From positions 38,649,888 through 38,713,887 of the forward strand of contig NC_087065.1 of NCBI RefSeq assembly GCF_963678635.1: DNA of 64,000 nt, written 5' to 3'. Of the stretch, positions 49,778 to 58,647 are shown piece after piece. Position 1 is the stretch's first letter; each line of letters starts with the position of its first letter. The translations under genes and the position numbers were made by a program. This stretch comes from Symsagittifera roscoffensis (Eukaryota > Xenacoelomorpha > Acoela > Convolutidae). Below the pieces are notes generated by a model, which searched no databases, had not been told where the DNA came from, and worked only from the letters and a program-made list of their open reading frames with translations.

Positions 49778-52366
49778 TTAGGCAGTCGTGGTCAGACCTG
49801 CCAAGAGCATAGGGGGTATCAGATTCTCTTTTTCTCCCCCCGTCAGCGTTGCACTATCTCCTTGCCCGCTCTCGCCTGAACGACCTGCGCTTGTTAGAGA
49901 GGTCACCACTGCGCTGGCTCTCGACTTCACCACTCTCGGGTTCATGGCTCGACTTCCTGTTTTCCCTTTTAGTCGCTTCAGCCCCTTCCTGGCTCGTCTG
50001 ACAGGTAATTTCTTTGCAACCTGCTGATCATCGGCACTGTCTTCTGTTACTGACTCGGTCAGAACATCCGACTCCATGGAGTTCACTATTTTCTCCAAGA
50101 CCTCACGCATGATGGGTTGGTTCAATCCCACCTTCATTATGGACTGCGTCCCATATCGCCTTATCACGTCCCATGATCTTTCCATGAAATTCACTCGGCT
50201 CCAGGTTGTCCCTGTCTTGCCTTCTAACTCACTTTGATATCTCTCCCATTCCTCTTCCGGCAGCGTGCTCAGGAAGGATACCCTCATTGATTCTTCGATT
50301 TTTCTCCTCCTTGGTGACTCATGGAGCAATTTCTGCGGATCCCTGCTTCGGCATTCTCTCGCCTGGCTTATTGGGTCTATCGGGGATAAGTCGGCCGACG
50401 CCTCCTTTGTAGGGGACATGAAAGACGATGGCGTCATTAGCAATAGACTCCCATCGACTTCCCCATCGTCGTCTTCACTAAACCGGTATTCTAGCAAGTC
50501 TCTCTCTAACGCTCCCAGATCCGTCTCACCCGGTTTTCCCGCCTTTCCCTCGATGTCGTCGTCGTCATCGTCCTGATCCATCAATTCATCATCCCCTGCA
50601 TCAGGTTTCGGCCTGGGTCCTGAAGGTCCTTGTCGTGAGTCTATGCCCGAGTCCGGCCGAGCCGGTACGGTCATGTCTCCTGCATGATAAAACAACTCAT
50701 CATTCACCAGGAATTCTACAGACTCCTCGCCATGTGGTACCAGGTCCTCTATTGTTATATATGAGCCTCCTCTGCTCTCCTTTGCCACTTCCATCATCAC
50801 TACTTTCACTTCTCCTGACCACTTCAGTCTTGACAAATCATCTGTGGGAGAATACACTTCGTTCCACATTTCGGCCGAGACCTCTGGTCTCCTAGAGGGT
50901 AGCGCCTTGATCTTTTTCCTACTCCAAGCATCAGGAAATGAGAAGTCAAACGTGTGCGCGGCTGCAACATTCCAGCCGATGAAGCGCGGCTCCATCCCTT
51001 CACTCCACTTCAACATTCTCTTCTCTGCGTCGCGAGCTGCTTCAATGCGAGGGGCAATGATGGGAGATGTGACTCCCAACAACATCCTCCTTATCGGTGG
51101 ATATCGAGGGCATTGGTCCGGCAGCGGCCTGGACCCGGAAAGCCACGCTTGCTGGTTCTCTTTAGCGTGTGCATAGGCCTCTGGTAAGAGTGGCACTCCC
51201 ATAGCCGCTCCTGTATCCTTCACTACTGGTCTTAAGTTCCAAAGCTTCGGGTTAAACTGGATGTGAGAAAGTTCCTCACGGCCCATTCGGCACTTGAAGT
51301 GGTTGTTGAAATCCATCAACACCCAACCTGGCTCCGCTATTCTTCCGAACAGTCTATCGTCTCTGGCCAGCCCTCTCAACTCCCTCTGCTCTACCCAGTT
51401 CAGCACGGAACAATCCACGACTGAGACCAGGTTGACATACAACACCGAATTCCTGTATGCCTTGACTTGCACGTCCGGGAACACGAAAGACATCACCGGT
51501 CCATACTCCCGTAGTCCGTGAATCAGAGCCAACGGATCAATCCGCATCATGACTGCCAAATCTGTCAGCAAGGGCATGCCACAATATTGCTTGCACTCAC
51601 TCGCATCCGTCGCCACCTTATCTTCTCCCGTGACGCTTCTGTTCTGCTGTAAGAGATATTGGAGCAGGAGAGTCCTCCAGTCTTTCATCTTCTTGAGCGA
51701 GGCGGTTTCCAACTGTGCATTGAACTCACGACTGGGTCCCTGTAGTTGTTCAGGGTAACGTAACAGCACAAGCAAATCACCCAGTTGACCGTAGGTCATG
51801 GCAATCAGGGTCAGGAGTCCATCCAATCTCAAATGTGCCAACGCTTGGGTGAAGAGATTCGCCGGCCCCTTCACGAAATTTTCGTGACCAAATGTCACGT
51901 ATAAGGCTAACACCAGGCCAATCGATAACTTCCTGATGTCTCTCACAAAACTCGCGATCAAGTTCCGGGATGCCCTAGGAGAGCACGTCGATAGGAAGGA
52001 TGGCGTCCATCCCACTCCCATTCCACCCAAGATAGCATCCGATCGTTCGTACTGTGCCCTCGTGGCTAGCACGTCAGCTTGGAACTTGTCCAGTGACATC
52101 GTGTTTACGTCATGCATCAGCTTCAACATCATGCCCCCAGCTAACTCCCGGTTATCAAACAATTTTTTCAGATACACGTGTATCTCTTTTATCACTGCCG
52201 GCGCATGCTCGAACGCGTCCTCACCCAAGGTGCACAGCCTTGGTGACAAGTACAACCATACGTTTTTGTGCGGCTTCGTGCGCAAAGCCATTGCCATGAG
52301 ATCTTCTTCCGCTGATGTCATGTTCTTCCTGACTATCCTGCCCTGCTCATTCTCGGCATGATCCAT
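49778..52366 (-). CDS. Unknown 862-residue protein of the giant element
   Basis: Open from ATG to TAA. No known family is recognised. The first 500 residues look globular, with hydrophobic helices but none long enough for a clear membrane span. Around residues 590-605 there is an acidic run (DELMDQDDDDDDIEG). The last 80 residues are strongly basic (VRRARKGLKRLKGK), which suggests nucleic acid binding. Ten bases separate its ATG from the TAG ending the frame upstream, and the frame is the same. It may therefore be the C-terminal continuation of one larger polyprotein, broken by the TAG in this copy. Confidence 0.75.
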   Translation of the reverse strand: MDHAENEQGRIVRKNMTSAEEDLMAMALRTKPHKNVWLYLSPRLCTLGEDAFEHAPAVIKEIHVYLKKLFDNRELAGGMMLKLMHDVNTMSLDKFQADVLATRAQYERSDAILGGMGVGWTPSFLSTCSPRASRNLIASFVRDIRKLSIGLVLALYVTFGHENFVKGPANLFTQALAHLRLDGLLTLIAMTYGQLGDLLVLLRYPEQLQGPSREFNAQLETASLKKMKDWRTLLLQYLLQQNRSVTGEDKVATDASECKQYCGMPLLTDLAVMMRIDPLALIHGLREYGPVMSFVFPDVQVKAYRNSVLYVNLVSVVDCSVLNWVEQRELRGLARDDRLFGRIAEPGWVLMDFNNHFKCRMGREELSHIQFNPKLWNLRPVVKDTGAAMGVPLLPEAYAHAKENQQAWLSGSRPLPDQCPRYPPIRRMLLGVTSPIIAPRIEAARDAEKRMLKWSEGMEPRFIGWNVAAAHTFDFSFPDAWSRKKIKALPSRRPEVSAEMWNEVYSPTDDLSRLKWSGEVKVVMMEVAKESRGGSYITIEDLVPHGEESVEFLVNDELFYHAGDMTVPARPDSGIDSRQGPSGPRPKPDAGDDELMDQDDDDDDIEGKAGKPGETDLGALERDLLEYRFSEDDDGEVDGSLLLMTPSSFMSPTKEASADLSPIDPISQARECRSRDPQKLLHESPRRRKIEESMRVSFLSTLPEEEWERYQSELEGKTGTTWSRVNFMERSWDVIRRYGTQSIMKVGLNQPIMREVLEKIVNSMESDVLTESVTEDSADDQQVAKKLPVRRARKGLKRLKGKTGSRAMNPRVVKSRASAVVTSLTSAGRSGESGQGDSATLTGGEKENLIPPMLLAGLTTTA
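49830..49850 (-). promoter_or_regulatory. Candidate -1 frameshift heptamer G GGG GGA
   Basis: In the frame of the 862-residue protein the minus strand reads ACG GGG GGA GAA. This fits the X XXY YYZ rule for -1 slippage. The -1 frame is open from here into the 977-residue frame. A downstream structure was not evaluated. Confidence 0.4.
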
Positions 52367-52375
52367 CTGTCTGAA

Positions 52376-52858
52376 CTAGAGATCATCAGCCACCTGTTGT
52401 ACTAACAGATGATCGTCATCCACCCCTGGTCTTAACTTCAGCAATCTGGCAAAGTTGGACAGCTCCAACCCCAGAACCTCATCTAGCACCAACCGAGTTG
52501 TGCTACAATCTCTGAGCCCCTGTATGGCATTAGAAATATCAGCCCAAACGGCGGGAAGCTCAGATCGGGACGGGTAGTAATTGTCTGGGTCTACTACTCT
52601 GTTCGGGGCCGGAATTATCACGTTGAACCTCCCCTCTGCTATCGTCGTGACCATTGTGTATACAAACTGAAGGGGTTCTGGCAATGCAGCGTACCCTGGT
52701 GACAACACGAAGACCACCTTCACCACATTATGGGTGAAACGTTGTTTTGCTGCTGCTTCTACCTCAGCCATCGCCGAGAGCAATGTCATTATCGCCTCCC
52801 CTATGACCTCGTTGGTCGGGATCGACCCATCCGTCAGACGTGACAATAAGCCCCTGCT
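52376..52858 (-). CDS. Continuation of the SGNH-like module, same frame as neighbours
   Basis: About 156 codons between an in-frame TAA (52859) and an in-frame TAG (52376). The frame is the same as in 52859-53250 and in the 862-residue protein. It contains VVKVVFVLSPGYAALPEPL followed by an aligned helix and VIIPAPN. The beta-strand and helix alternation suits the middle and end of an SGNH-type fold; this is an inference. It probably belongs to one longer coding unit. No separate start is convincing. Confidence 0.55.
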   Translation of the reverse strand, partial: SRGLLSRLTDGSIPTNEVIGEAIMTLLSAMAEVEAAAKQRFTHNVVKVVFVLSPGYAALPEPLQFVYTMVTTIAEGRFNVIIPAPNRVVDPDNYYPSRSELPAVWADISNAIQGLRDCSTTRLVLDEVLGLELSNFARLLKLRPGVDDDHLLVQQVADDL

Positions 52859-53575
52859 TTATAGATGATCATTTGAGCCTGCAACCACTATCACCTGCGG
52901 CTCCATACTGACCACCCTTCGTACACTTATCATCATGCCGATTGCCTGTCCCCAATCCAATTTAGGTGCCGTGAAGAAAATCACGTCGGGCCAAAAGAGA
53001 GAACGGGGCGTATAGAGATAATCGGAACTGGCTACGATCAGATACTTTGCAGCTTTCATCTCTAAGAGATCGTAAGCTGCGAACAGGCCGTCGCCTATTG
53101 GGGCCTTCAGTTTCCCATATCTCTGGTCATCTCCATCTACCGTGGTCGTTCGGGGGAAGTCCCTTGAATACTCACCAGGCGTCTGACCAGGTGGTTTAGC
53201 GAACTGCCTGTACATCTTATGATGTTTGTTGTTGGGCTTGTTCTCTACCTGAAGTTGCCCCTTCGAGCAGGTGGCGTCAATTCCCGGGCTCTCTGTCGGA
53301 CGTCCGTAAGGGACCGCGTGTTCAAGGGTCCAAAGGAATTGTCCTGAGGCAACCCGTTCAAGTCTGCATGTCGGAGCATAGTCGTAGAGCTGAACTGCTC
53401 CTGCTCTGCCAGCAGCCAATCCACGCCTGATATCCGATATAGTCGCGACACCGTGGGACTTTCTCCGCCAATCATTCTCATAGCGTCCTCCCGACACGTC
53501 AGGGTATTCATGTTCAATTTCGTGGACATGTCTGTCTTGTACTGTCCCCAATGACTCGGGTCTGATCGGTTCCAA
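52859..53575 (-). CDS. Second, possibly degenerate SGNH-like module
   Basis: The frame overlaps the end of the 803-residue frame for 331 bases. The sequence likely to be translated starts near 53250, one frame back (-1) from the SGNH protein. It contains KYLIVASSDYLYTP, where a GDSL block would stand, and PQVIVVAGSNDHL, which resembles the block III GTND strand. The catalytic Ser block is therefore not intact, and activity is doubtful. It ends at TAA (52859), while the same frame continues on the other side. No classical slippery heptamer was found in the overlap, so an indel in this copy is as likely as programmed shifting. Confidence 0.5.
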   Translation of the reverse strand: MEPIRPESLGTVQDRHVHEIEHEYPDVSGGRYENDWRRKSHGVATISDIRRGLAAGRAGAVQLYDYAPTCRLERVASGQFLWTLEHAVPYGRPTESPGIDATCSKGQLQVENKPNNKHHKMYRQFAKPPGQTPGEYSRDFPRTTTVDGDDQRYGKLKAPIGDGLFAAYDLLEMKAAKYLIVASSDYLYTPRSLFWPDVIFFTAPKLDWGQAIGMMISVRRVVSMEPQVIVVAGSNDHL

Positions 53576-55656
53576 AGCAGCAGGCTGCCTGGTTCAACTC
53601 CCTCCGCAGGCACGGCGCTCGTAGACGGTCCTGCTACTGAAGCAGGGTTTGCCGTAGCGGGCGGATCGTTCCTCCTAGACACGGTCTGGGAGTTTTTTCT
53701 GTTCTGAACCACTGATCTGCCGAGTCGGCTTTCAAGCGGTTGTGTTCTGGGAGGAGGAGCAGTCCCTAGCCTCTCTCTCACGTTTGAGCTCGGAGCGGTG
53801 GGTGCGGCTACAGCCGTCTCTATCGCCAAGGGCCCTAGGCGGTTGACGAGGGATTCGGGCACGCTTGCCCTTATTCTACTTCCTCCAGTCGTTGAGCTGG
53901 TCCGAGCCAGAGAACTGGTCGCCCTCGACTCCTGCTCCATTTCCCTCAACTGCGTCTGAAATACATCATTCATCCAGTGTCTCCCTCGTTGGGTGTTGAA
54001 ATGTATCCCATCTCTGGTAAGCGCAATATGATCAATCTTGCGCAGCGTGTTTTCGAGATCCAGAAGTCGCAACTCGCCAGGGTTTTTTCTCACCAAGTTA
54101 CGGATCATTTCGTTCCACCGTGTCACGTTGCCATTCATGAAATCTGCCACTGTGGTGCCCACCAGCGGGTTTTGTGGTATCGTGCACAGCACCACAAACC
54201 TGGGCCTATACTTCTCTTTCAGTTCGTTCAGGAGGCATACCAGCAGAGGCTCCCACTTGCACTCGGGAGTCACTGGGGCTCTCGAGACGTCGTTAGTTCC
54301 TAGCATTATCACCAGCGTATCCAGGTGATCCTCGGTTTGGAATTCCATCATCTTGATGATCTGAGCCACTGAAGCTCCTCCAAAGGACAGAGTGGTTGTC
54401 TGACCATAGACGAAGATCTCATTCAGATCCCTCACCAAACTGTCTCCTATGATCAAGTGGCGACTCCCTGGGGGAATTACCTGGTCGCTCGTAGAGGGGT
54501 TCCAGCTCATGTCATCCAGGCAGGCTCGAGGATGCTCCGCAGCTACTTGCGTGAACTGGTGACGTGTCATCAGATTCTTCCTAATATCTACCACGCGGGA
54601 ATTTTGATAGGTTCGGCCATGCGCAGTCCCCGAGGGCACTATCGTGTGGGGTGCTCGCTCCGAGCTATTAGATGACTGATCACGACGCTGGGAAGGAACG
54701 ATCCTACCCAATGTCCGTCCGGTGGTTCGGTTGATCTCTTCAATTGTTGCTCTCGCCACTTGGTTGAACGATTCTTGGAACTGAGGAGCGAGGTAAGTGT
54801 CAGAAGGGTCTGGTATCGTGAACCTTTGACTAGAAGCAGACAGTCGTGTCTGCTGAGGAGCCTCGGGCTCTCTCGATGCACGTAAATCCAGAACCTCGGG
54901 CCCTCTCGATACACACAGCTCCTGGGCTGTTGTCCCGGGGCGTGTGTCGTCGGGTCCCTCCGAGGATCTCATGCTCGCCAGAACTTCCGGTGACACTTGG
55001 CTCACCTTCGCCATATACAGCTCCTTCAGGTGCTTTATCTCATCCTCCTTATAAGTCACCTGTAGATCTTCGTATTTCTTCTTCCATTCGTCTCTTTCTC
55101 GAGCTATTGCCCTATACTCCTGGAGTTTGGCACACAGCTCGCTCTGATCTTTCTCCTTCTTTTCCAGCGTCTCGATCGTCTCCGACGTCTGGATCTGTAT
55201 TTCACTCACCCTCACTTTCTTCGAAGGAGGAGCAGCTGTAGGGGAGTCGACCGAATGTGACGGGCCTGGCCCATCACGTTGTCTCTTCGCTTCAATGAGT
55301 GGCTGCGCCGGTTGGACTGGTAAGGGCATCTCACCTAGCCGGTGGTCCCTCTGTTCTCCTAGTCCTGGCTCACGAGCCAGGTCGTGGCCAGACATTTCTC
55401 CACGCCTCCATCTCATCAGTCGATTTCGGCCTCTCTCGGCGGTCCCGGACTCACCGAAGGCCAACATCAACACGACTTCCGTAGGGCGATTCCCTCGACC
55501 CTCTCGTCCTAATGCATTGAGGAGCGCGACCACAAACATCGCCAGCCCCGGATCTTCTCGTGTGAAATCACAATCAATCAGCCGCTGATAGATCTCGTCT
55601 AGAGTCGCTCCTAGACTCGCTGAGAGGAATTCCATGAGTTCGTTCGTATCACCCAT
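53245..55656 (-). CDS. SGNH/GDSL hydrolase protein of the giant element, 803 residues
   Basis: It starts with ATG (MGDTNELMEF) after the spacer and ends in TAG. Residues 1-85 form a helical N-terminal region. A coiled coil rich in Lys and Glu spans about 150-220. A Ser/Pro-rich linker follows. The SGNH domain covers about 395-575, with LIIGDSLV (block I, Ser406), FGGAS (block II Gly), MLGTND (block III, Asn455) and DGIHFN (block V, Asp549 and His552). All catalytic positions are present, so esterase, deacetylase or phosphodiester-type hydrolysis is possible; the substrate is unknown. GDSL domains are known in ORF1 of CR1-type LINEs and in some giant rotifer elements. I know of no well-described Ty3/Gypsy element with one. 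The C-terminal 220 residues are low complexity. Confidence 0.8.
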   Translation of the reverse strand: MGDTNELMEFLSASLGATLDEIYQRLIDCDFTREDPGLAMFVVALLNALGREGRGNRPTEVVLMLAFGESGTAERGRNRLMRWRRGEMSGHDLAREPGLGEQRDHRLGEMPLPVQPAQPLIEAKRQRDGPGPSHSVDSPTAAPPSKKVRVSEIQIQTSETIETLEKKEKDQSELCAKLQEYRAIARERDEWKKKYEDLQVTYKEDEIKHLKELYMAKVSQVSPEVLASMRSSEGPDDTRPGTTAQELCVSRGPEVLDLRASREPEAPQQTRLSASSQRFTIPDPSDTYLAPQFQESFNQVARATIEEINRTTGRTLGRIVPSQRRDQSSNSSERAPHTIVPSGTAHGRTYQNSRVVDIRKNLMTRHQFTQVAAEHPRACLDDMSWNPSTSDQVIPPGSRHLIIGDSLVRDLNEIFVYGQTTTLSFGGASVAQIIKMMEFQTEDHLDTLVIMLGTNDVSRAPVTPECKWEPLLVCLLNELKEKYRPRFVVLCTIPQNPLVGTTVADFMNGNVTRWNEMIRNLVRKNPGELRLLDLENTLRKIDHIALTRDGIHFNTQRGRHWMNDVFQTQLREMEQESRATSSLARTSSTTGGSRIRASVPESLVNRLGPLAIETAVAAPTAPSSNVRERLGTAPPPRTQPLESRLGRSVVQNRKNSQTVSRRNDPPATANPASVAGPSTSAVPAEGVEPGSLLLWNRSDPSHWGQYKTDMSTKLNMNTLTCREDAMRMIGGESPTVSRLYRISGVDWLLAEQEQFSSTTMLRHADLNGLPQDNSFGPLNTRSLTDVRQRARELTPPARRGNFR

Positions 55657-56129
55657 TTCTTATTGTGTTGATTCTTGCTGTCGTGTAGTGTCTTCCTGTC
55701 TCGTTTCGATTCAATGGATTCAATAAACAATTTTGGATCAATCAAGATCTAAAAAACAAGTCGCGACTTAAAACCATCATTTTTGGATACAACATCATTC
55801 AACTCTTTAAAACTCTCCATTGAAATTCTCTTCTTAATTCTGATTTAAAAATTTAGCACCAAGGTGGATCGTCCACCTTTATCTTTGTCAGGGTAGCACA
55901 AATGTGCGCTGTCACCTTGATGAACTGGAGTACCCCAGGTCTTTTATGACACATCATAAAACATATCATAACAATAACATAACACAAAAACACAAAAACA
56001 TCACATGCCTATACTATCACATAAAAACATGTTCCCTAATACTGTACCTAAAACCTAACCTAATCTAAAACTTGACTCTAATTCTTATCGAGTAACTTAA
56101 TAAAAACCACTTATCGCCGAGCGCAATTC
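55657..56129 (-). promoter_or_regulatory. Spacer between the two coding blocks, with hairpins
   Basis: It is AT-rich apart from 55855-55935. There AAGGTGGATCGTCCACCTT (55861-55879) is a perfect 7-base-pair hairpin, and AGCACAAATGTGCGCT (55895-55910) a second, imperfect one. Expression of the second block needs a separate mRNA start, a splice or internal initiation, and this is the only non-coding stretch where such a signal could lie. Function is inferred from position. Confidence 0.45.
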
Positions 56130-57180
56130 TTAGCATATGCTCAGATAGTATTTTTTATGTAAGTAAACTTCTATGTCAGTCTCTGAAAATATCACATGTA
56201 CAAGTGCGTACAACTCTCTCGGATGTAGCTTTCCCCTATTAGGATCGTATACTGGCAACGAGAGAGAGGTCACTCCTCTCTCAACCAAAAAATCCCTAAG
56301 TCCAGTCAAGGCCAATACCAAGCTCTTTGGATCTACGTGTTGCCTATCAGTGGCCTTGGTAACCAGGAAACACAAATATTTCCCTGGTATCTGTGATGCA
56401 ACAGGGGGCAGCGCTATCATCCCTCCCACACCAGGCCTCTGTTTCCATAAAAACTCGATATTCTTATATTCTCTTATGAAGTCAGCCGCTAGTGCTGTTT
56501 TGAAGCTTACGTCCGCGGTTATCGCTATGGCGCACGTGCGTTCCGTGAGTATGAAATCGCTGTCCGTTATGACGATATTGTTCGAATAATGGTTTGGTAG
56601 ATCAAAATACGATTCAAAGATTCGTCCAAAAGGTAGTTTTTTAGCATTCTCGCCCTCTGTCTCTAGTTCTCCGGTTTCTCTTGCCGATTTCAATTTTTTT
56701 ATTATCAGATTTTCGGTGTGGGTGAGTCCTACCCCCACTCCCCGGACAAAAATATCCATCGACGTCCCCGTCGATCGCCCAAAGTCTAGGAGATCGAGGT
56801 TGGATTGTGGAACACGTAGAGGACCATCTGGGGCGACCCAGTTGGACTCGGTATTGTCATGACTGATGTATTTGATGCCGTCTTCATCGACGTCCTGAAT
56901 CGTCAGGATCGTCTCTTTTGGATCTGTCGGTAGATCATGGAGCCATTCGAGTACGCGCAAGTTCGTTAGTTCTTGCTCATGAGTCTGTTCCGCTTCTGGT
57001 TCGAACTCCACTTCCGGTTCTGATCGATCGTCGATCCAATCTTGATCCATATCATTCACCAAGTCGATTTCTTCTAGCATCGCCACTTCGTCCAGTCCCA
57101 CTAGCGAGTCCATGACATCACTTACAACTATCCTGTCTACGACGAAATCCTCGCCGTACGGATTGTATTTCTTCTCGTTT
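56130..57180 (-). CDS. Macro domain (TARG1-like) C-terminal extension of the integrase polyprotein
   Basis: The open frame runs 57296-56130 (388 codons), but its first 40 or so codons overlap the integrase frame and are probably not used. After an acidic linker, residues about 240-380 match the OARD1/TARG1-type macro fold. ITADVSFKTALAADFIREY stands where TARG1 has its ADP-ribose-binding loop. YLCFLVTK supplies the conserved Lys (314). HVDPKSLVLALTGLRDFL is the following helix. LPVYDPNRGKLHP stands where TARG1 has its glycine loop and catalytic Asp; here the Asp position appears to be Gly, so binding without hydrolysis is possible. The protein ends in TAA at 56130. It is reached from the integrase frame by a +1 shift, or by an indel, at an A6 run. 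Confidence 0.65.
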
Positions 57181-58647
57181 TTTCCTCTTGCTCTGGCGTG
57201 TTTCCATAGTGAGAGGAAAGTCAGGCTGTATTCCTTTGTCAATTTCGATTTGTTCCGGGCAGTCCCAGTCTTCCTCGGCATAAGGTAGAGTTTCATCGTC
57301 CACCTCTACTCGCTCGGTCAACTCGAGGTCCAGTGGTAGGTCGCAATCGTCCACCACCTCATTCCCGTCGTTTTTGTCGCGAGTACCCCTTTCATTCACT
57401 TCACAAGCAGGATCCACTATCAAATAGTCTCCTTCTTGCATGTCCGCTGGGATGCACCAGTCCTCTGACGAGGCATTGTGTGGTTTGATATTTTCGTAAT
57501 GAGCTGCTCTTCCAATGCTCAATCGATAAAAACGACCCCCTTGGTGCACCTCTGTTATCTGAAATGGACCACGCCATTTCTTTAATAATTTCTTGGTTCC
57601 TTTTGATGGAACCACTTCCTGGAACACCCAGACGTAGTCGCCAACTTTCGCATCAGCTGTCCTTTTATCAAACCTCCTTTTTTGTCTAATTTGCGCCTGT
57701 TGCGTATTCCTCCTGCATAAGTCATTGAGGTCCTGCTGTCTTCTAATAACATCCCGCACGTACGTCTGCGGTGCTGTCCTCTTCCCCTCATATTCAGGGT
57801 AGAAAAACGTCAACGGGAGCGCTTTTTCATGACCCGTTAACATCATGTGCGGACTTATTCCCGTGGTGGAATGCTCCGTGCTGTTGTAAGCACCCATCAC
57901 TTGCGGCAAGTGCTTGTCCCAGTCATCCATGTTACGCGAGCAGTAGACCCTCAGCATGGATACCAGTGTGCGGTTTTGCCTCTCGACTAGGCCATTCGTT
58001 TGCGGGTGATAAGTGGTCGAGTGGGCCTGCGCTACCTGCGACCTTTTCATCAACTCCTTCGTGAGATCACCCACGAATGCTTTGCCATTGTCCGATTGGA
58101 ACGTGATGGGGCAGCCATGCCTCGCTATCCACACATTTATCAAATGATCACATGTTTCTTCCGCCGATGCTGTCATGCAGGGTGCTGCTTCCGCATACTT
58201 CGTTAAATGGTCGATCATTACCAGCACCTGATTATAGCCCGTTGCTGTCATGCAGATTTTCTGATGATCAATTTGCACCACTTCGTTGAAACCTGACGAC
58301 TCTATTGACTGTAGGGGGAACCTTAGTTTCCTGGGATCCTTCGCCTGCTGACATGACAGGCATGCGGCGATCCACTTCTCACAAGCCTTTTTCAATCCCG
58401 GCCATTCGAATCGTTTCTGTATTTTGTTATACACTTTGTCCACGCCTTGATGGCCCATCTGATCATGTGAGCGAAAGAGCAATTCGGTCTGGTACAACTG
58501 TGGTAACACTATTGAATTGTATTTATAGAGGACCTTGTCATCCTCTTTTCGCTTGCAGGCAACGATTCCGTCCTTATTCAGGTAAAACAAGTCGTTTCGC
58601 TTCAGGTAGAATTGCTTCAAGATCTTGTAGCTGTCTTCTTCCAAGTC
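57118..58647 (-). CDS. Integrase of the giant element
   Basis: Same frame as the RNase H part, after an in-frame TGA at 58648. In the 508-codon segment the HHCC zinc site is H60, H65, C95 and C98. The catalytic triad is D126 (QIDHQK), D185 (QSDNGKAF) and E221 (NGLVERQN), a D-D-35-E spacing. A GPF motif (KKWRGPFQI, about 359-361) marks the GPY/F module of Ty3/Gypsy integrases. It inserts cDNA into the genome. The last 20 codons of this frame are probably read only when no shift occurs at the A6 run near 57180. Confidence 0.9.
   Translation of the reverse strand, partial: DLEEDSYKILKQFYLKRNDLFYLNKDGIVACKRKEDDKVLYKYNSIVLPQLYQTELLFRSHDQMGHQGVDKVYNKIQKRFEWPGLKKACEKWIAACLSCQQAKDPRKLRFPLQSIESSGFNEVVQIDHQKICMTATGYNQVLVMIDHLTKYAEAAPCMTASAEETCDHLINVWIARHGCPITFQSDNGKAFVGDLTKELMKRSQVAQAHSTTYHPQTNGLVERQNRTLVSMLRVYCSRNMDDWDKHLPQVMGAYNSTEHSTTGISPHMMLTGHEKALPLTFFYPEYEGKRTAPQTYVRDVIRRQQDLNDLCRRNTQQAQIRQKRRFDKRTADAKVGDYVWVFQEVVPSKGTKKLLKKWRGPFQITEVHQGGRFYRLSIGRAAHYENIKPHNASSEDWCIPADMQEGDYLIVDPACEVNERGTRDKNDGNEVVDDCDLPLDLELTERVEVDDETLPYAEEDWDCPEQIEIDKGIQPDFPLTMETRQSKRKKREEIQSVRRGFRRRQDSCK

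Noticed and set aside
46800-52366. An envelope gene, as in errantiviruses, in the position after pol
   Set aside because: Neither large frame has a signal peptide, a furin-type site followed by a fusion peptide, or a membrane anchor.
53245-53575. Programmed -1 frameshift between the SGNH protein and the following frame
   Set aside because: No X XXY YYZ heptamer in the right frame was found in the overlap. An indel in this copy explains it as well.
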